A stretch of DNA of 37,073 nucleotides from Bacteroidales bacterium (GCA_017548545.1 JAFYZW010000112.1:1-37073); one strand, 5' to 3'; shown: positions 8,689 to 18,143, numbered from the stretch's first letter. The notes: generated from the letters alone by a model not told the origin. A program made the numbers and translations.

Positions 8689-11600
8689 TTAGAATTTCGC
8701 ATTGATGCCAAACATGATAGTCCTTGCGAATGGGTTCGAAACGTCGCCGTTCTCAGGATTGTAGCCTGTATGGTTGGCCCAAGCTGCCACGTTCTGGAAG
8801 TTCACGTTCACGGTGAGGTCTTTCACTGCCTGTACCTTCATCAGCTTGCCGAAGTTGTAGCTGAGCTGTACGTTCTTCAGGAGGAAGTAAGCCCAGTCGC
8901 CGTTGGTGCGGTCGCTCAGGAAGATGCCCTTGGCACCTGCCGACGGGTGATCGCCACCGGGGTTGCTTGTTGGGTCGAACATGTCCTCGTAGGCATCGCG
9001 AGTAGGAATACCGAGGGTGTTGCGCACGCCGTTATCTACCCAAAGGCTATAGCTGCCCGTATCCTGCATACCGATGCGCCAAGCGCTCGATGTGCCCGTT
9101 CCACGATAGCCGCTATGCTCTGCACCGATGATCGAAGCATACTTGAATGCACCCTGTCCATAGACGCTGAGGGTAAGATCCTTGTAGCTCACGTTGAGGT
9201 TGAAGCCATAGAAATGCTTGGGCTCGATCGAACCGATGCTCTGGCAGTCGTTCACGCTGATCTGGCCATCGCCATTCACGTCCTCATACATTTCCGAGCC
9301 GATATGAGCCGTTCCCTTTGCACCAGGCACGGCAGCCACGTAGGCATCGAGTTGTTCCTGCGTCTTGATGATACCGAGCGAATGACGGGCATAAACGGCA
9401 TTGACGGGTTCACCCACCTGGAGGAGGGAGACGATACCCGTGGTGGTCGAACCATCGTTGACTACGACACGTTCCACATCGTTGTAGAGCTCCTTGATCT
9501 CGTTGGTGTTGAAGGTGTAGTTCACGCCGATGTTCACCAGCCAATCCTTGTTCTTGAAGATATCGGCATTGGCAGCCACCTCGATACCATGGTTGCCCAC
9601 CTTGCCGATATTGCTCAGCACGGACGAGAATCCGGAAGTCGATGGGATAGGTACGTTGTAGAGCAGGTCGGTGGTCGTACGGGTATAGTAATCAAATGTG
9701 AAGTTGATACGATTGTAGAGCTGCAGTTCCAAACCGGCATCCAGCTGCTTGGTGCGCTCCCACTTCAGCTTCGAATTGCCTACCGACTCATAGTAGCCGA
9801 GTACTGGACTCGTGCCGTCGGTATAGTTGGCATCGCCCGTGCTTGTGCTGAGCTTCGAAAGGGAATTGTAGTTACCGATCTCCTGATTGCCGGTCACGCC
9901 ATACGAAACGCGCAGCTTCAGGTTGGTGATGGCATCGTTGTCCTTGAGGAAGTCCTCGTTGCTCACGCGCCAGCCAAGGCCGACCGATGGGAAGGTACCG
10001 AACTTGTTGTCATCGCCAAAGCGCGACGAACCATCGAAACGCACGGTGGCAGTGAGCAGATACTTGTCGGCGTAATTGTAGGCTGCACGTGCGGTCCACG
10101 AAATCAGGCGGTTGCTGTAGTAGTTGCTGCTGGCCGAAAGGGTTGCTTGATCCACACCCGAGAAATTGAATGCCTGCAGATTCATGTCGGCAAACGAGCC
10201 GCTCATCGACGAGGTGTTGTACTTGTAGTCCTGCCAAGAATATACGCCCGTCACGGTGAGATGATGCTCACCCCACTTGTTGGTGTAGGTGATGATGTGA
10301 TCCATCAGCTTCGAACGGTTGCGAGCCCAGGTGTGTGAGCCGGTACCGGTCTCGATGGCGTTGCCAATCGACTTGGCATCCTGGTTGCCTGCCCAGTAGT
10401 AGCGGTTGATGTTCTTCACATCGTAGCCGATATTGAGGCGGTAGTTGAGGTGCTTGGTGAAATCGACCTGCAGGAAGAAGTCGCCGAGGAAGCGCACGCT
10501 CTTCTGATTGTTGGTCTGGTTGGACATCGAAGCGAGCGGGTTGAACCAGTCGCCATGGTTCACGATGTTGTACGAACCGTCGGCGTTATAGACGGGATCG
10601 GTGGGCCAGCCCCAGCGGAAGATGTCGTTGGTCACGCTCATGTCGTAGGTCAGGTCAGAGCCGATTCGATCGGTGGTCGAAGTGGTGAGCTGCATGCTCG
10701 AACCGATGGTTATCCACTTGTTGAACTTGTGCTGCAGGTTGTTGTGAATCGTGAACTTCTCGTACTCGGTGCCCTTGATCAGACCCTCCTGGTCATAATA
10801 GCCTGCCGAGAACATATAGTTGGTGCCTCCAGCCGAACCGTCGAAGGACACGCCATAGTCCTGCGTGAGCGACGATTTGCTGATCACCTCCTCCTGCCAG
10901 TTCACGTTCGTTACCGAATAGCCGTTGGGGAAAGGATTGGCCGAACCCTGTGCGGCAGCAGCCTTGGTCATATAGTCGATGAAGTCGTCGCCCGTCACGG
11001 TGTCGAGCAGGCGGTAGCGCATGTTCACGGCCGTGCTGGCGTGTACGCTGAGGTTCTTGCGGCCTTCCGAGCCCTTCTTCGTGGTAATCATCACCACGCC
11101 ATTGGCGCCACGCGAACCGTAGATGGCGGTGGCCGAAGCGTCCTTCAGGATTTCGATGGCCTCGATGTCGGCGGCATTGATGTCGTTCAGGTCGCCATCG
11201 ACGAGGGCAAAGCCATCCACTACGTAGAGCGGGTCATTGCCCGAATTGATCGAAGCCGTACCACGGATACGCAGCGTTGGCGTCTCACCGGGACGCAGGT
11301 TGTTGAAGACGGCCAGACCCGAAGATTTGCCCTGCAGGGCTTCGAGCGGGTTGGCAGCAAGGGTCGAAGTGATGGCTTCCGAACGAAGCGAAGTGGTCGA
11401 ACCTGTCAAGTCCGACTTGCGCATCGTACCGTAACCAACCACTACCACGTCGTCGAGCAGCTCGGCATCCTCCACGAGGACAACCCTCATGTTCGGAACA
11501 GCCTTGACGGTCTGTGAAGCATAGCCGACGAAGGAGATTTCGAGCGTCGAACCAGAGGCAACCCTCAGCACGAATTTTCCGTCAATGTCGGTGTTGATGC

Positions 11601-11799
11601 CATTGGTCGAGCCACGCTCGAGGACGCTGGCACCTGCTACGGGTTCTCCATTCTCATCGACCACCGTACCCGTGACAGTAATCTGATCGGCTGGAGCCAC
11701 GGCAGCGGCACCAGCTGGTTCTGCGGCATTGGCAGCAAAGGGCATAGCAAACCCCGCTGTGAACAAAGCCGCAGCTGCAAACAAGGTGAATTTTTTCAT
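8689..11799 (-). CDS. SusC/RagA-family TonB-dependent outer-membrane receptor
   Basis: This 1036-residue protein imports glycan fragments across the outer membrane, powered by TonB. A signal peptide ends at about residue 25 (FAANA). A carboxypeptidase-regulatory-like domain follows (about 40-108; ITVTGTVVDENGEPVAGASV). The SusC signature DDVVVVGYGTMRKSDLTGS begins at about 116 and leads into the plug, which holds PLYVVDGFA (190-198), the DIEAIEILKDASATAIYGSR block (211-230) and GANGVVMITTKKG. The remaining sequence is the beta-barrel, ending in the typical aromatic NAKF. No N-terminal STN domain is present, so trans-envelope signalling to an anti-sigma factor is unlikely. Only 54 bases separate it from the DUF1810 gene, and no standard promoter is visible there. 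Confidence 0.97.
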   Translation of the reverse strand: MKKFTLFAAAALFTAGFAMPFAANAAEPAGAAAVAPADQITVTGTVVDENGEPVAGASVLERGSTNGINTDIDGKFVLRVASGSTLEISFVGYASQTVKAVPNMRVVLVEDAELLDDVVVVGYGTMRKSDLTGSTTSLRSEAITSTLAANPLEALQGKSSGLAVFNNLRPGETPTLRIRGTASINSGNDPLYVVDGFALVDGDLNDINAADIEAIEILKDASATAIYGSRGANGVVMITTKKGSEGRKNLSVHASTAVNMRYRLLDTVTGDDFIDYMTKAAAAQGSANPFPNGYSVTNVNWQEEVISKSSLTQDYGVSFDGSAGGTNYMFSAGYYDQEGLIKGTEYEKFTIHNNLQHKFNKWITIGSSMQLTTSTTDRIGSDLTYDMSVTNDIFRWGWPTDPVYNADGSYNIVNHGDWFNPLASMSNQTNNQKSVRFLGDFFLQVDFTKHLNYRLNIGYDVKNINRYYWAGNQDAKSIGNAIETGTGSHTWARNRSKLMDHIITYTNKWGEHHLTVTGVYSWQDYKYNTSSMSGSFADMNLQAFNFSGVDQATLSASSNYYSNRLISWTARAAYNYADKYLLTATVRFDGSSRFGDDNKFGTFPSVGLGWRVSNEDFLKDNDAITNLKLRVSYGVTGNQEIGNYNSLSKLSTSTGDANYTDGTSPVLGYYESVGNSKLKWERTKQLDAGLELQLYNRINFTFDYYTRTTTDLLYNVPIPSTSGFSSVLSNIGKVGNHGIEVAANADIFKNKDWLVNIGVNYTFNTNEIKELYNDVERVVVNDGSTTTGIVSLLQVGEPVNAVYARHSLGIIKTQEQLDAYVAAVPGAKGTAHIGSEMYEDVNGDGQISVNDCQSIGSIEPKHFYGFNLNVSYKDLTLSVYGQGAFKYASIIGAEHSGYRGTGTSSAWRIGMQDTGSYSLWVDNGVRNTLGIPTRDAYEDMFDPTSNPGGDHPSAGAKGIFLSDRTNGDWAYFLLKNVQLSYNFGKLMKVQAVKDLTVNVNFQNVAAWANHTGYNPENGDVSNPFARTIMFGINAKF

Positions 11800-11853
11800 A
11801 GTGTTAAAAATTTATAGTGTGTTAAGTGTTGGTTCAAAATCGATAGTGAAGGT

Positions 11854-12294
11854 TCAGATCATCGACCGTGTTTTCCAGCAACGTTGTCCATCAAAGAACA
11901 TTTCGAGCACATCGCCAAAGATGTCGTTGGGCGAAGCTGCGTCAAACAGCGTCATCGACGATTTCAGTTTCATGGCATCTACTTCCCATCCCATCAGCAC
12001 ATCGATGGGCTCTCCTTCGTTCTCGAGCACAGCTTCGGTAATCTCGCGAAGGCGTGGTCCCAGCACTTCGTGTGCCAAATAGGCCTTCGCCTCTTCCAGT
12101 CCACTGATGCCAAAGAAATCCGAATTCGGGCTACGTCCCAAGCCTTTCATCTGGGGGAAGATGTACCAGATCCAATGGCCCCGTTTCTCCCCAGCACGCA
12201 TCTCGGCAAGCGCCTGCTGATAGTCGCCAAGGGGCTCGGTGTCCTGTGCTTCGACGAATCGTTCCAAGTTGAACTTGTCTTCCATGTCTTTCAT
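11854..12294 (-). CDS. DUF1810 family protein
   Basis: This is a small soluble protein of 146 residues with no signal peptide. The segments FVEAQDTEPLGDYQQALAEM, GHWIWYIFPQMKGLGRS and DVLMGWEVDAMKLKSSMTLF fit the DUF1810 family, whose biochemical role I do not know. The ATG at 12294 overlaps the TGA of the upstream methyltransferase (ATGA), indicating translational coupling. A longer reading with a start at 12339 would extend deeper into the methyltransferase gene and is not favoured. The following gene is susC, in the same direction, with no terminator between. Confidence 0.8.
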   Translation of the reverse strand: MKDMEDKFNLERFVEAQDTEPLGDYQQALAEMRAGEKRGHWIWYIFPQMKGLGRSPNSDFFGISGLEEAKAYLAHEVLGPRLREITEAVLENEGEPIDVLMGWEVDAMKLKSSMTLFDAASPNDIFGDVLEMFFDGQRCWKTRSMI

Positions 12295-13064
12295 TTTAAT
12301 ATATAGAAACAAGAAGTGGTGAAGAAGTTGCGCACCCAAGGGATATGGGCGATGAATGACCAGAGCCGACGTGGCTTCAGGCCGAACTTCGTCTCGTAAT
12401 GCGGGTTGATGAAGTAGAGGCGGCGATTCAGTATCTTAAAACCCGCCGTCTTGCTCACCCGCTCGAAGAGCTCGATAGGCGTGCGCGTTGCCTTGATCTC
12501 AAGCAATTCGTTCACCGTGCTGGGCGACTCACCAGCACGCTGCAGAACCCAACGATACAGGCCACGAGGCAACAGGTGAATGTAGGGGCAATGCGACACG
12601 AAGCGGCTGCGACAGTTCTGATGATGACCGCCGAAAGGCATCTGCCAAGCGGGGAACGACATGAATACGATTCCGTCCTTCCCGACCAGACGCATCATCT
12701 TTCGCAGGAAACTCTCCTTGTCGGCGATATGCTCGATCACGTCGTGACACACCACCACGTCGAACCCTGCCTCGTTCTCCTTCATCTCGAAGAAGTTCTG
12801 GCAGACGAAACTGCCCTTCAGTCCCTTCGCTTCGAAACACTCCTTGGCAGCCACGATGTTGTTTGCGTCGATGTCGATGCCCGTCACCTCGCATCCGCGT
12901 GCTGCCAGGGGTGCCAGGTTGCCACCCACGCCGCAACCTACCTCCAGCACACGTGTCGCTTCGCCTAGGGTGTGATGCTGCTCGATGTAGGGGACAAAGT
13001 ACTTCTCGCTCGTCCGCGCAAGTTCGTCGAAATACTGCTCTCGTGTGATACTTCTTACTGGCAT
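12291..13064 (-). CDS. Class I SAM-dependent methyltransferase
   Basis: The 257-residue product has the class I methyltransferase fold. Motif I is VLEVGCGVGGNLAPLAARG (about residues 39-57), followed by the acidic loop VTGIDID and the motif DVVVCHDVIEHI. The sequence around LRKMMRLVGKDGIVFMSFPAW resembles UbiE/Coq3-type or glycan and lipid methyltransferases. The C-terminal third (HLLPRGLYRW..., SKTAGFKILNRRLYFINPHY) is typical of small-molecule methyltransferases; the substrate cannot be named. The ATG at 13064 is chosen over an upstream TTG (13070). It has a TATCTTTG promoter element just upstream and ends in an ATGA overlap with the DUF1810 gene. Confidence 0.88.
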   Translation of the reverse strand: MPVRSITREQYFDELARTSEKYFVPYIEQHHTLGEATRVLEVGCGVGGNLAPLAARGCEVTGIDIDANNIVAAKECFEAKGLKGSFVCQNFFEMKENEAGFDVVVCHDVIEHIADKESFLRKMMRLVGKDGIVFMSFPAWQMPFGGHHQNCRSRFVSHCPYIHLLPRGLYRWVLQRAGESPSTVNELLEIKATRTPIELFERVSKTAGFKILNRRLYFINPHYETKFGLKPRRLWSFIAHIPWVRNFFTTSCFYILK

Positions 13065-13080
13065 TGTCAAATTTTTGCCG

Positions 13081-13088
13081 CAAAGATA
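13081..13088 (-). promoter_or_regulatory. Bacteroidetes -7 element (TATCTTTG) for the methyltransferase gene
   Basis: TATCTTTG reads on the minus strand 17 bases before the ATG at 13064, matching the TAnnTTTG consensus. No good TTG element is seen 19-21 bases further upstream, so strength is uncertain. This is the only plausible promoter seen upstream of the methyltransferase-DUF1810-susC series. Confidence 0.6.
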
Positions 13089-13202
13089 CGCAGAAAAACC
13101 GAGTTATTGTAATTTTATGAAAGAAATTTTCGATTATCGGCCAAATTTGACTGCATTTTTTACCAAACTGACAAATTTTCCGTCAATTCCGAAGCAAAAC
13201 AA

Positions 13203-13229
13203 GCCCGCACGTTGTTGTGACGTGCGGGC
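13203..13229 (-). terminator. Hairpin terminator after the large adhesin-like gene
   Basis: GCCCGCACGT (13203-13212) pairs perfectly with ACGTGCGGGC (13220-13229) around a seven-base loop. On the minus strand, after the 13251 stop, an A tract precedes the stem and TTGTTTTGC follows it. The opposite strand has CATTTTTTGG after the stem, so it may work in both directions. Confidence 0.75.
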
Positions 13230-13250
13230 CATTTTTTGGGGGGATCAGTC

Positions 13251-16200
13251 TTATTTGATCATCTTCTCTCCCTTCTGGATGAAGACGCCACGGGCATTGG
13301 CAGCATCGACACGACGACCGTAGATGTCGTAGGCTGGTGCTTCGACACTTTCGGTGCTGATGGTCTCGATGTTGTCCGGACCCTCGACGCTGAAAGTGAT
13401 GGTGCTCATCTCGGTGTCGCCCGAAGTATAGCTTGCGATGACACCGGCAGTATGCTCACCCGAGGCAAGACCCTCGAAGAAGTACTGCTTGTCGTCGGTC
13501 TGCTCTACGAGCTCGCCATCGAGATAAACCTTATAGGCACCATCGAGGCTTGGAGCACGACGGCTACCCTGAGCCTTGCGCTGAGGAGCCGAGGCCGGGA
13601 ATCCCTCGGGCAGACCGATAGCCACATTGTCGATCATCAGGATGTAGTTGCCATCGATCTGGCGGATGGTGACATACTGAGCATCAGCAGGGATGTCGAA
13701 AGCATAGCGTGTCCAGTAGCTGTTCACCTTGAACTCCTCGCTCGCGATCTCCCACGAATAGACGGGCACATACTCGAGCCACTGGTAGCTGGCCGTATCG
13801 GTCCAGTCAGTCGAAGTGGTGTAGCCCACCATGAAGGTCTCGGTCTGGTAGCCGTAGCCCTTGGCATAGAAGGCGAACTTGAAGTCCTCGTCGAAGAAAA
13901 GACGTGGTGAAACGAGCCAGTTCTGGTCGGTGCTGTTGGCCCAAGAGGTGAGCATCTGCTGGCCCTGGTATGCCGAGAGGTAGTAGGTGTAAGAGCTTGC
14001 GTTGCCACCTGCCTGATTGATGTTGAATACCTGGAAGGCGAATGCACCGCCACGGTTCGGATACTCCATATCGTTGAAGTAGCCGGTGCCCTCGCTTGGA
14101 TCGTCGAAGTCGAGATACTGCCAGCCCAGTTCACCGGGCGAATTGATGGCAAATGCCTCATGATCCTCAAAGCCATCGAACAGTTGGTCAGCGAAGTTCC
14201 AGATGAACAGGCGATTGCCAAGGTCAATCTCGTCGTCGTTGATGATCTTGAGGCCGAAAGGCGTTACCTGCGTCTCGGTAAGCTGACGCTCGATGATATA
14301 TGCATCCTCGACATCAAGCTTCACAACCTCGCTGAGAGTTTCGAAGCCCTTGAGGTTCACGTAGAGGTCGTAGTTGGCTTTCCATACATCCTCGAAGACC
14401 ACTTCTCCGTTCGTGTCAGCATAGTCACCATAGGCATGAACGCCACCGCCATAGACAATTTGTACCCATGCACCTTCAGCCTCGTTGGTTGGCGTGTTGG
14501 TGGTAAGCTTCACGGTCACCTTGGTGTGCATCTTCCAGCCGATGCTGTCGCTCAGCACAAAGCTGCTGGTCAGTCCGTCGGTGTAGTGGCAACGAACGGC
14601 ATACTCGTAGGTGCCCATCGGGAGTTCGGCGATACCTTCATCGGTGTAGGTGCGGGCCTTCACGCTGTCGAGCAGCTGTGTCCAGGTCTCAGGCTGACCA
14701 ACGGTGGTTGGAGTGAGACGATAGAGGTCGAACCAGGTGCGGTCACCGATAGCATTGCGCTTCACTGTAGGCTCAGCGGGGCTGATGGCCTTGATGAGCT
14801 GGTGGCACTCGAGGGCTGAAAGGTTCGAAGAGTTTGAAGAGTTCGAAAGGTTCGAAGTGTTCGAGAGGTTATTTTCATCCTGCTCGGTGCGACGGAACTT
14901 GGCCTTGGCAGCTGTTTCCTCGGTGTCGTATGGAGCGACGGTTGCACGGAACATGAAGTTGTATTGATAACCGGCATTCTCGATGTAGAAGAACTGACCC
15001 GAGGTGTAGTCACCCGTGTAGCAGCTCACACCTTCTACGAACGGATAGCTGTCGTTGGGCTCGCTGGCACCCAGACCTACGAAACCGTAGTAGGCAACGC
15101 AGAGATAAGCACCGCGTGGAGCCTCAATAGGCTCGTTGAAGGTCATGGTGTTCCAAGCGCCTTGGGTTACACTCACGTACTTCGAACCGAGGATGTTCGG
15201 CGTAGGCTGACCATTCTCATCGAGGTCGAAAGCATAGACGGTCAAGCCGTAGATGGTCTGACCCGTCTCGGAAAGGTAGAACTGTGCACCACGATAGAGA
15301 CCTGGTGTGCGGAAGACGTTACCGAAGACGGCATACGACGACGACTGCGAAGTGCCGAACGAGGTATAGAGCAGGTTGGCATCGTAACGCAAGGTCACGT
15401 CATCGTTCACAGGATTGCTCCAGGTGATCTCAGGTACACCAGCCTCATTGAGGCGTGCAGTGATCTGTGCAGGTGCAAGGATCTTGTCGTCGAGGGTGAT
15501 GGTGCCAAGGTCGGTGTCAGCCACCATAGGCTGAACGGCCTGATAGGGCTGCAGACGGTTGCTGGTGATGGTGAGGTTGTAGTTCTCGCTGGCCATGATG
15601 CCGGCAATGCTGAACTTGCCCTCAGCGTCAGTGCGTCCTACATACTCGTTGTAGCCTTCAAGCGATACCTGTGCATCGGCGACAGGCTCACCCACCTTAT
15701 CGATAACGGTGCCCGACAGGGTGTAGGTTGGCAGTGCGGTCATCGCGATGTCGAGGGTGTTCTGCTCAAGCTCGGTGATGACAACCTCGCCTGTGCCATT
15801 CTCGTAGCCAAGACGCTCTACAACGACGCTTGCCGTACCCGAAGGAACATAGGGGAAGGTATAGATGCCCGTTGCAGGATCGGTAAGGGTCTGCTTCAGC
15901 GTGCCGTCAGATGCCGTGAGGGTTACAAGGGCAGCGGGGATAATGGCACCCGTGGTGGCATCAGTCACAGTACCGGTGAGTGAGCCATCATGGTTCTCCT
16001 CGATGGCAGCATTGGCGATACTGAGCTGCCAGTTCTGATAGAAGCTGCGTGCATAGAAGCCGATATGGTATTCACCGTCCTCTTCGACAACAGGCAGGTT
16101 GGTGCGGAGTTGGATGCGTGTCGTAGATGCGAAGTCGAACTGGTCGATCGAATCCTGGGCCTGCCACTCGTTGGTCTTGCCCATGGTGATGGCGAGGCAT

Positions 16201-17960
16201 TCGGGAGCGTTGCTGTAGGTACGTGCATCGAAGGTGAGCTTGTAGTTCTTGCCAGCCTCAAACTTGATAGCAGGTGAGATCAGCCAGTCGGAACCAATAT
16301 AGCCATAATAGTAATCATAGCCTACGTAAGCACCAGGATAGAGTGCATTGTAGGTATATTGTCCGGTAGGCTGCCAAGCAATCTGGTCACCATTGTTGTT
16401 ATAGACGGTCCAGAGCGGGAACTCCTCGGTGCTGAACGTGAAGGTGTGAGGCAGGATGATGGCTGGGCCGCCAATGGCAGCAGGAGAAGTAGCTGGTGCA
16501 CTCTCGCCGTCTGGTGTGATGGCTGTGACGGTGTAGCTGTAGCTGGCAAGCGTTGCAGGAGCATCGGTGAACGAGGTCTCGAGGAGGTCGGTGTAGAGGG
16601 TCTCACCATCGGAACGTACCACGCGGTAGCTGAGTTTCTCGGCATCAATCCAACCGCCATAGATACCTGTTGTTGGAGCTGTCCAAGCCACGGTGATCTT
16701 GTGCTCGGCGCTATCATCAACAGTAGCTGTGAGGTCGGCAACAGCCGTTGGAGTATCGTGACCAATGAATGCGCTGACAGCCTTGCGGTCGCCAGGGCCT
16801 GCTTCGTTGAAGCACTGTACACGGTAGCTGTAGAAGCGGCTTTCAGTAACTTCATCCACCATGCTTACGTGCTCACCGGGAGCCACACCGGTGATGGTCT
16901 TGATGGCCTTGCCATCGCGATAGACAACCACCGAGTCAATGCTGATGAGTGTACCGCCACGTCCGAAGGTGGTCGTTGGGTTGTCCCACTCGACAGTAGC
17001 CTGCAGGGCACCATTCTCGCCTGGAGTAACCGTAAGGTCAACGACCTTGTTGGGAGCCGAAGCCTCAGCAATCTGGAAGGGAACGTAAAGACCTTGGAAC
17101 TGGGGAGCAAGCTTGTTCTCGGCCACCACCTCGGTGACACCTGTGGTGATATCGACCTTCATGAACATGGAGTAGCCCGCACTCGGATAAGGATAGGTGT
17201 ACATGTGGATGTACCACTGTCCGCGATCCTCGTCGTAGAAGAAGTTGGTGTTGGGATACTGCAGGGCAGTGCCCGAGTAGTTGGTCACCTCGCCGATGTA
17301 GCTCAGCTTGGCCACAAAGTTGCAGACACCCGTATTCGGGTTGATCTTATAGATCTTGCCCCAATAGCTAAGGCCATAGATGTCGCCATCGTAGTTGATG
17401 CCGAGGGCCTGGATATTGGAGTTATAGGAAGTACCCGGATCAGCATCAGGCACATCGAATGTGAACGTACATTCGTTCTTCACCTCGCCTGTCTCAAGGT
17501 CGATCGAGACGAGACCTGTACCACTGTTCAGTCCATTGAGGGCATACATCTTCTGGTCGGCATAACTCCAGGTCATGCAAGCATAGATGGTACCACTGCG
17601 AACACCGCCATAATCGGCAATGAGGGTCACCTCGCCAGTCTCAGGATCGAGGGCATTCAAGGTGCCTGAGTCGTAACCATAACTCTGCTGGGTGTAGTCC
17701 ATGTAGTACCACAGACCTTCATGGAAGACTGCACTGCCAAGCGAATTCCCATAAGTCAACTCGCGGCTTACCGTGATGTTGGTCGGGTCATTGAGCGGGA
17801 AGGAAGCAAGGCCTCGGCGTGAGGTCTCTCCGTTCTGTGCTGCCCATGTGTCGGAATCGAGCCAACCATAAGCGGTGGGCACGTCTTCATCCTGGGCAAA
17901 TACCGAAGTAGTCGCCACGGCAAGAAGAGATGCCAGGAAAAGGTGTTTGAAATTTTTCAT
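13251..17960 (-). CDS. Large secreted multidomain adhesin-like protein with choice-of-anchor J, Fn3 and carboxypeptidase-regulatory-like domains
   Basis: This 1569-residue protein has a clear signal peptide (residues 1-22, ending SVFA). Residues about 60-300 form repeats of the type LYWMDPETGEV, probably a beta-propeller. Fibronectin type III-like domains occupy about 300-500. A cleaved-adhesin/choice-of-anchor J domain follows at about 504-655 (SDWLISPAIKFEAGKNYKL). Two carboxypeptidase-regulatory-like domains lie near 658-740 and 747-825. Residues 1030-1048 are a low-complexity Asn/Leu/Ser stretch from a 9-base DNA repeat. A second anchor J domain is at about 1254-1447 (NWLVSPRLFFDEDFKF). 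It ends YDIYGRRV ... GVFIQKGEKMIK, a sorting-type tail. The domain set resembles gingipain/hemagglutinin adhesins; no enzymatic motif was seen. It is divergent from the M6 protease gene. Confidence 0.85.
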   Translation of the reverse strand: MKNFKHLFLASLLAVATTSVFAQDEDVPTAYGWLDSDTWAAQNGETSRRGLASFPLNDPTNITVSRELTYGNSLGSAVFHEGLWYYMDYTQQSYGYDSGTLNALDPETGEVTLIADYGGVRSGTIYACMTWSYADQKMYALNGLNSGTGLVSIDLETGEVKNECTFTFDVPDADPGTSYNSNIQALGINYDGDIYGLSYWGKIYKINPNTGVCNFVAKLSYIGEVTNYSGTALQYPNTNFFYDEDRGQWYIHMYTYPYPSAGYSMFMKVDITTGVTEVVAENKLAPQFQGLYVPFQIAEASAPNKVVDLTVTPGENGALQATVEWDNPTTTFGRGGTLISIDSVVVYRDGKAIKTITGVAPGEHVSMVDEVTESRFYSYRVQCFNEAGPGDRKAVSAFIGHDTPTAVADLTATVDDSAEHKITVAWTAPTTGIYGGWIDAEKLSYRVVRSDGETLYTDLLETSFTDAPATLASYSYTVTAITPDGESAPATSPAAIGGPAIILPHTFTFSTEEFPLWTVYNNNGDQIAWQPTGQYTYNALYPGAYVGYDYYYGYIGSDWLISPAIKFEAGKNYKLTFDARTYSNAPECLAITMGKTNEWQAQDSIDQFDFASTTRIQLRTNLPVVEEDGEYHIGFYARSFYQNWQLSIANAAIEENHDGSLTGTVTDATTGAIIPAALVTLTASDGTLKQTLTDPATGIYTFPYVPSGTASVVVERLGYENGTGEVVITELEQNTLDIAMTALPTYTLSGTVIDKVGEPVADAQVSLEGYNEYVGRTDAEGKFSIAGIMASENYNLTITSNRLQPYQAVQPMVADTDLGTITLDDKILAPAQITARLNEAGVPEITWSNPVNDDVTLRYDANLLYTSFGTSQSSSYAVFGNVFRTPGLYRGAQFYLSETGQTIYGLTVYAFDLDENGQPTPNILGSKYVSVTQGAWNTMTFNEPIEAPRGAYLCVAYYGFVGLGASEPNDSYPFVEGVSCYTGDYTSGQFFYIENAGYQYNFMFRATVAPYDTEETAAKAKFRRTEQDENNLSNTSNLSNSSNSSNLSALECHQLIKAISPAEPTVKRNAIGDRTWFDLYRLTPTTVGQPETWTQLLDSVKARTYTDEGIAELPMGTYEYAVRCHYTDGLTSSFVLSDSIGWKMHTKVTVKLTTNTPTNEAEGAWVQIVYGGGVHAYGDYADTNGEVVFEDVWKANYDLYVNLKGFETLSEVVKLDVEDAYIIERQLTETQVTPFGLKIINDDEIDLGNRLFIWNFADQLFDGFEDHEAFAINSPGELGWQYLDFDDPSEGTGYFNDMEYPNRGGAFAFQVFNINQAGGNASSYTYYLSAYQGQQMLTSWANSTDQNWLVSPRLFFDEDFKFAFYAKGYGYQTETFMVGYTTSTDWTDTASYQWLEYVPVYSWEIASEEFKVNSYWTRYAFDIPADAQYVTIRQIDGNYILMIDNVAIGLPEGFPASAPQRKAQGSRRAPSLDGAYKVYLDGELVEQTDDKQYFFEGLASGEHTAGVIASYTSGDTEMSTITFSVEGPDNIETISTESVEAPAYDIYGRRVDAANARGVFIQKGEKMIK
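14824..14868. repeat. In-frame 9-base tandem repeat, five TTCGAA-type units
   Basis: The units TTCGAAGAG, TTTGAAGAG, TTCGAAAGG, TTCGAAGTG and TTCGAGAGG follow each other without gaps. In the gene (minus strand) they encode an Asn-Leu/Ser/Thr-Ser repeat at about residues 1031-1045 of the adhesin-like protein. Nine bases keep the frame, so copy number can change without breaking the gene. Confidence 0.85.
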
Positions 17961-18007
17961 GAACTTGTGTTTAAAAATTTAATAATGTATAGGACGAAAT
18001 TCTAGCG

Positions 18008-18038
18008 CAAATATAAGCATTTTTCCCAAAACTTCAAC
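18008..18038 (-). promoter_or_regulatory. Promoter of the large adhesin-like gene
   Basis: On the minus strand GTTG (18038-18035) is followed after 19 bases by TATATTTG (18015-18008), 48 bases before the ATG at 17960. Both elements and their spacing fit the Bacteroidetes consensus. Confidence 0.7.
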
Positions 18039-18143
18039 CCTTTCCTGCCTTTTTCATCCTCAAAATGTGGTTTGTTAGTGTTTGTCTATGCCTAAAACAC
18101 GGAAAAATGTACGATTTTCCACCTATTTCTCCAAGATTTTGCG

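Noticed and set aside
8770..10338. Long plus-strand frame of 522 codons opposite susC
   Set aside because: Antisense shadow of the SusC gene, rich in His, Val and Ile from reverse-complemented codons; no family features.
11800..11853. TAnnTTTG promoter for susC
   Set aside because: The closest sequence on the minus strand, TATCGATTTTG, has wrong internal spacing.
12295..12339. Upstream start at 12339 for the DUF1810 gene
   Set aside because: It lies inside the methyltransferase gene; the ATG at 12294 gives a standard ATGA overlap and matches the family's N-terminus better.
16359..17669. Plus-strand frame of 436 codons opposite the adhesin-like gene
   Set aside because: Antisense shadow; the minus-strand frame has a signal peptide, domains and a sorting tail.
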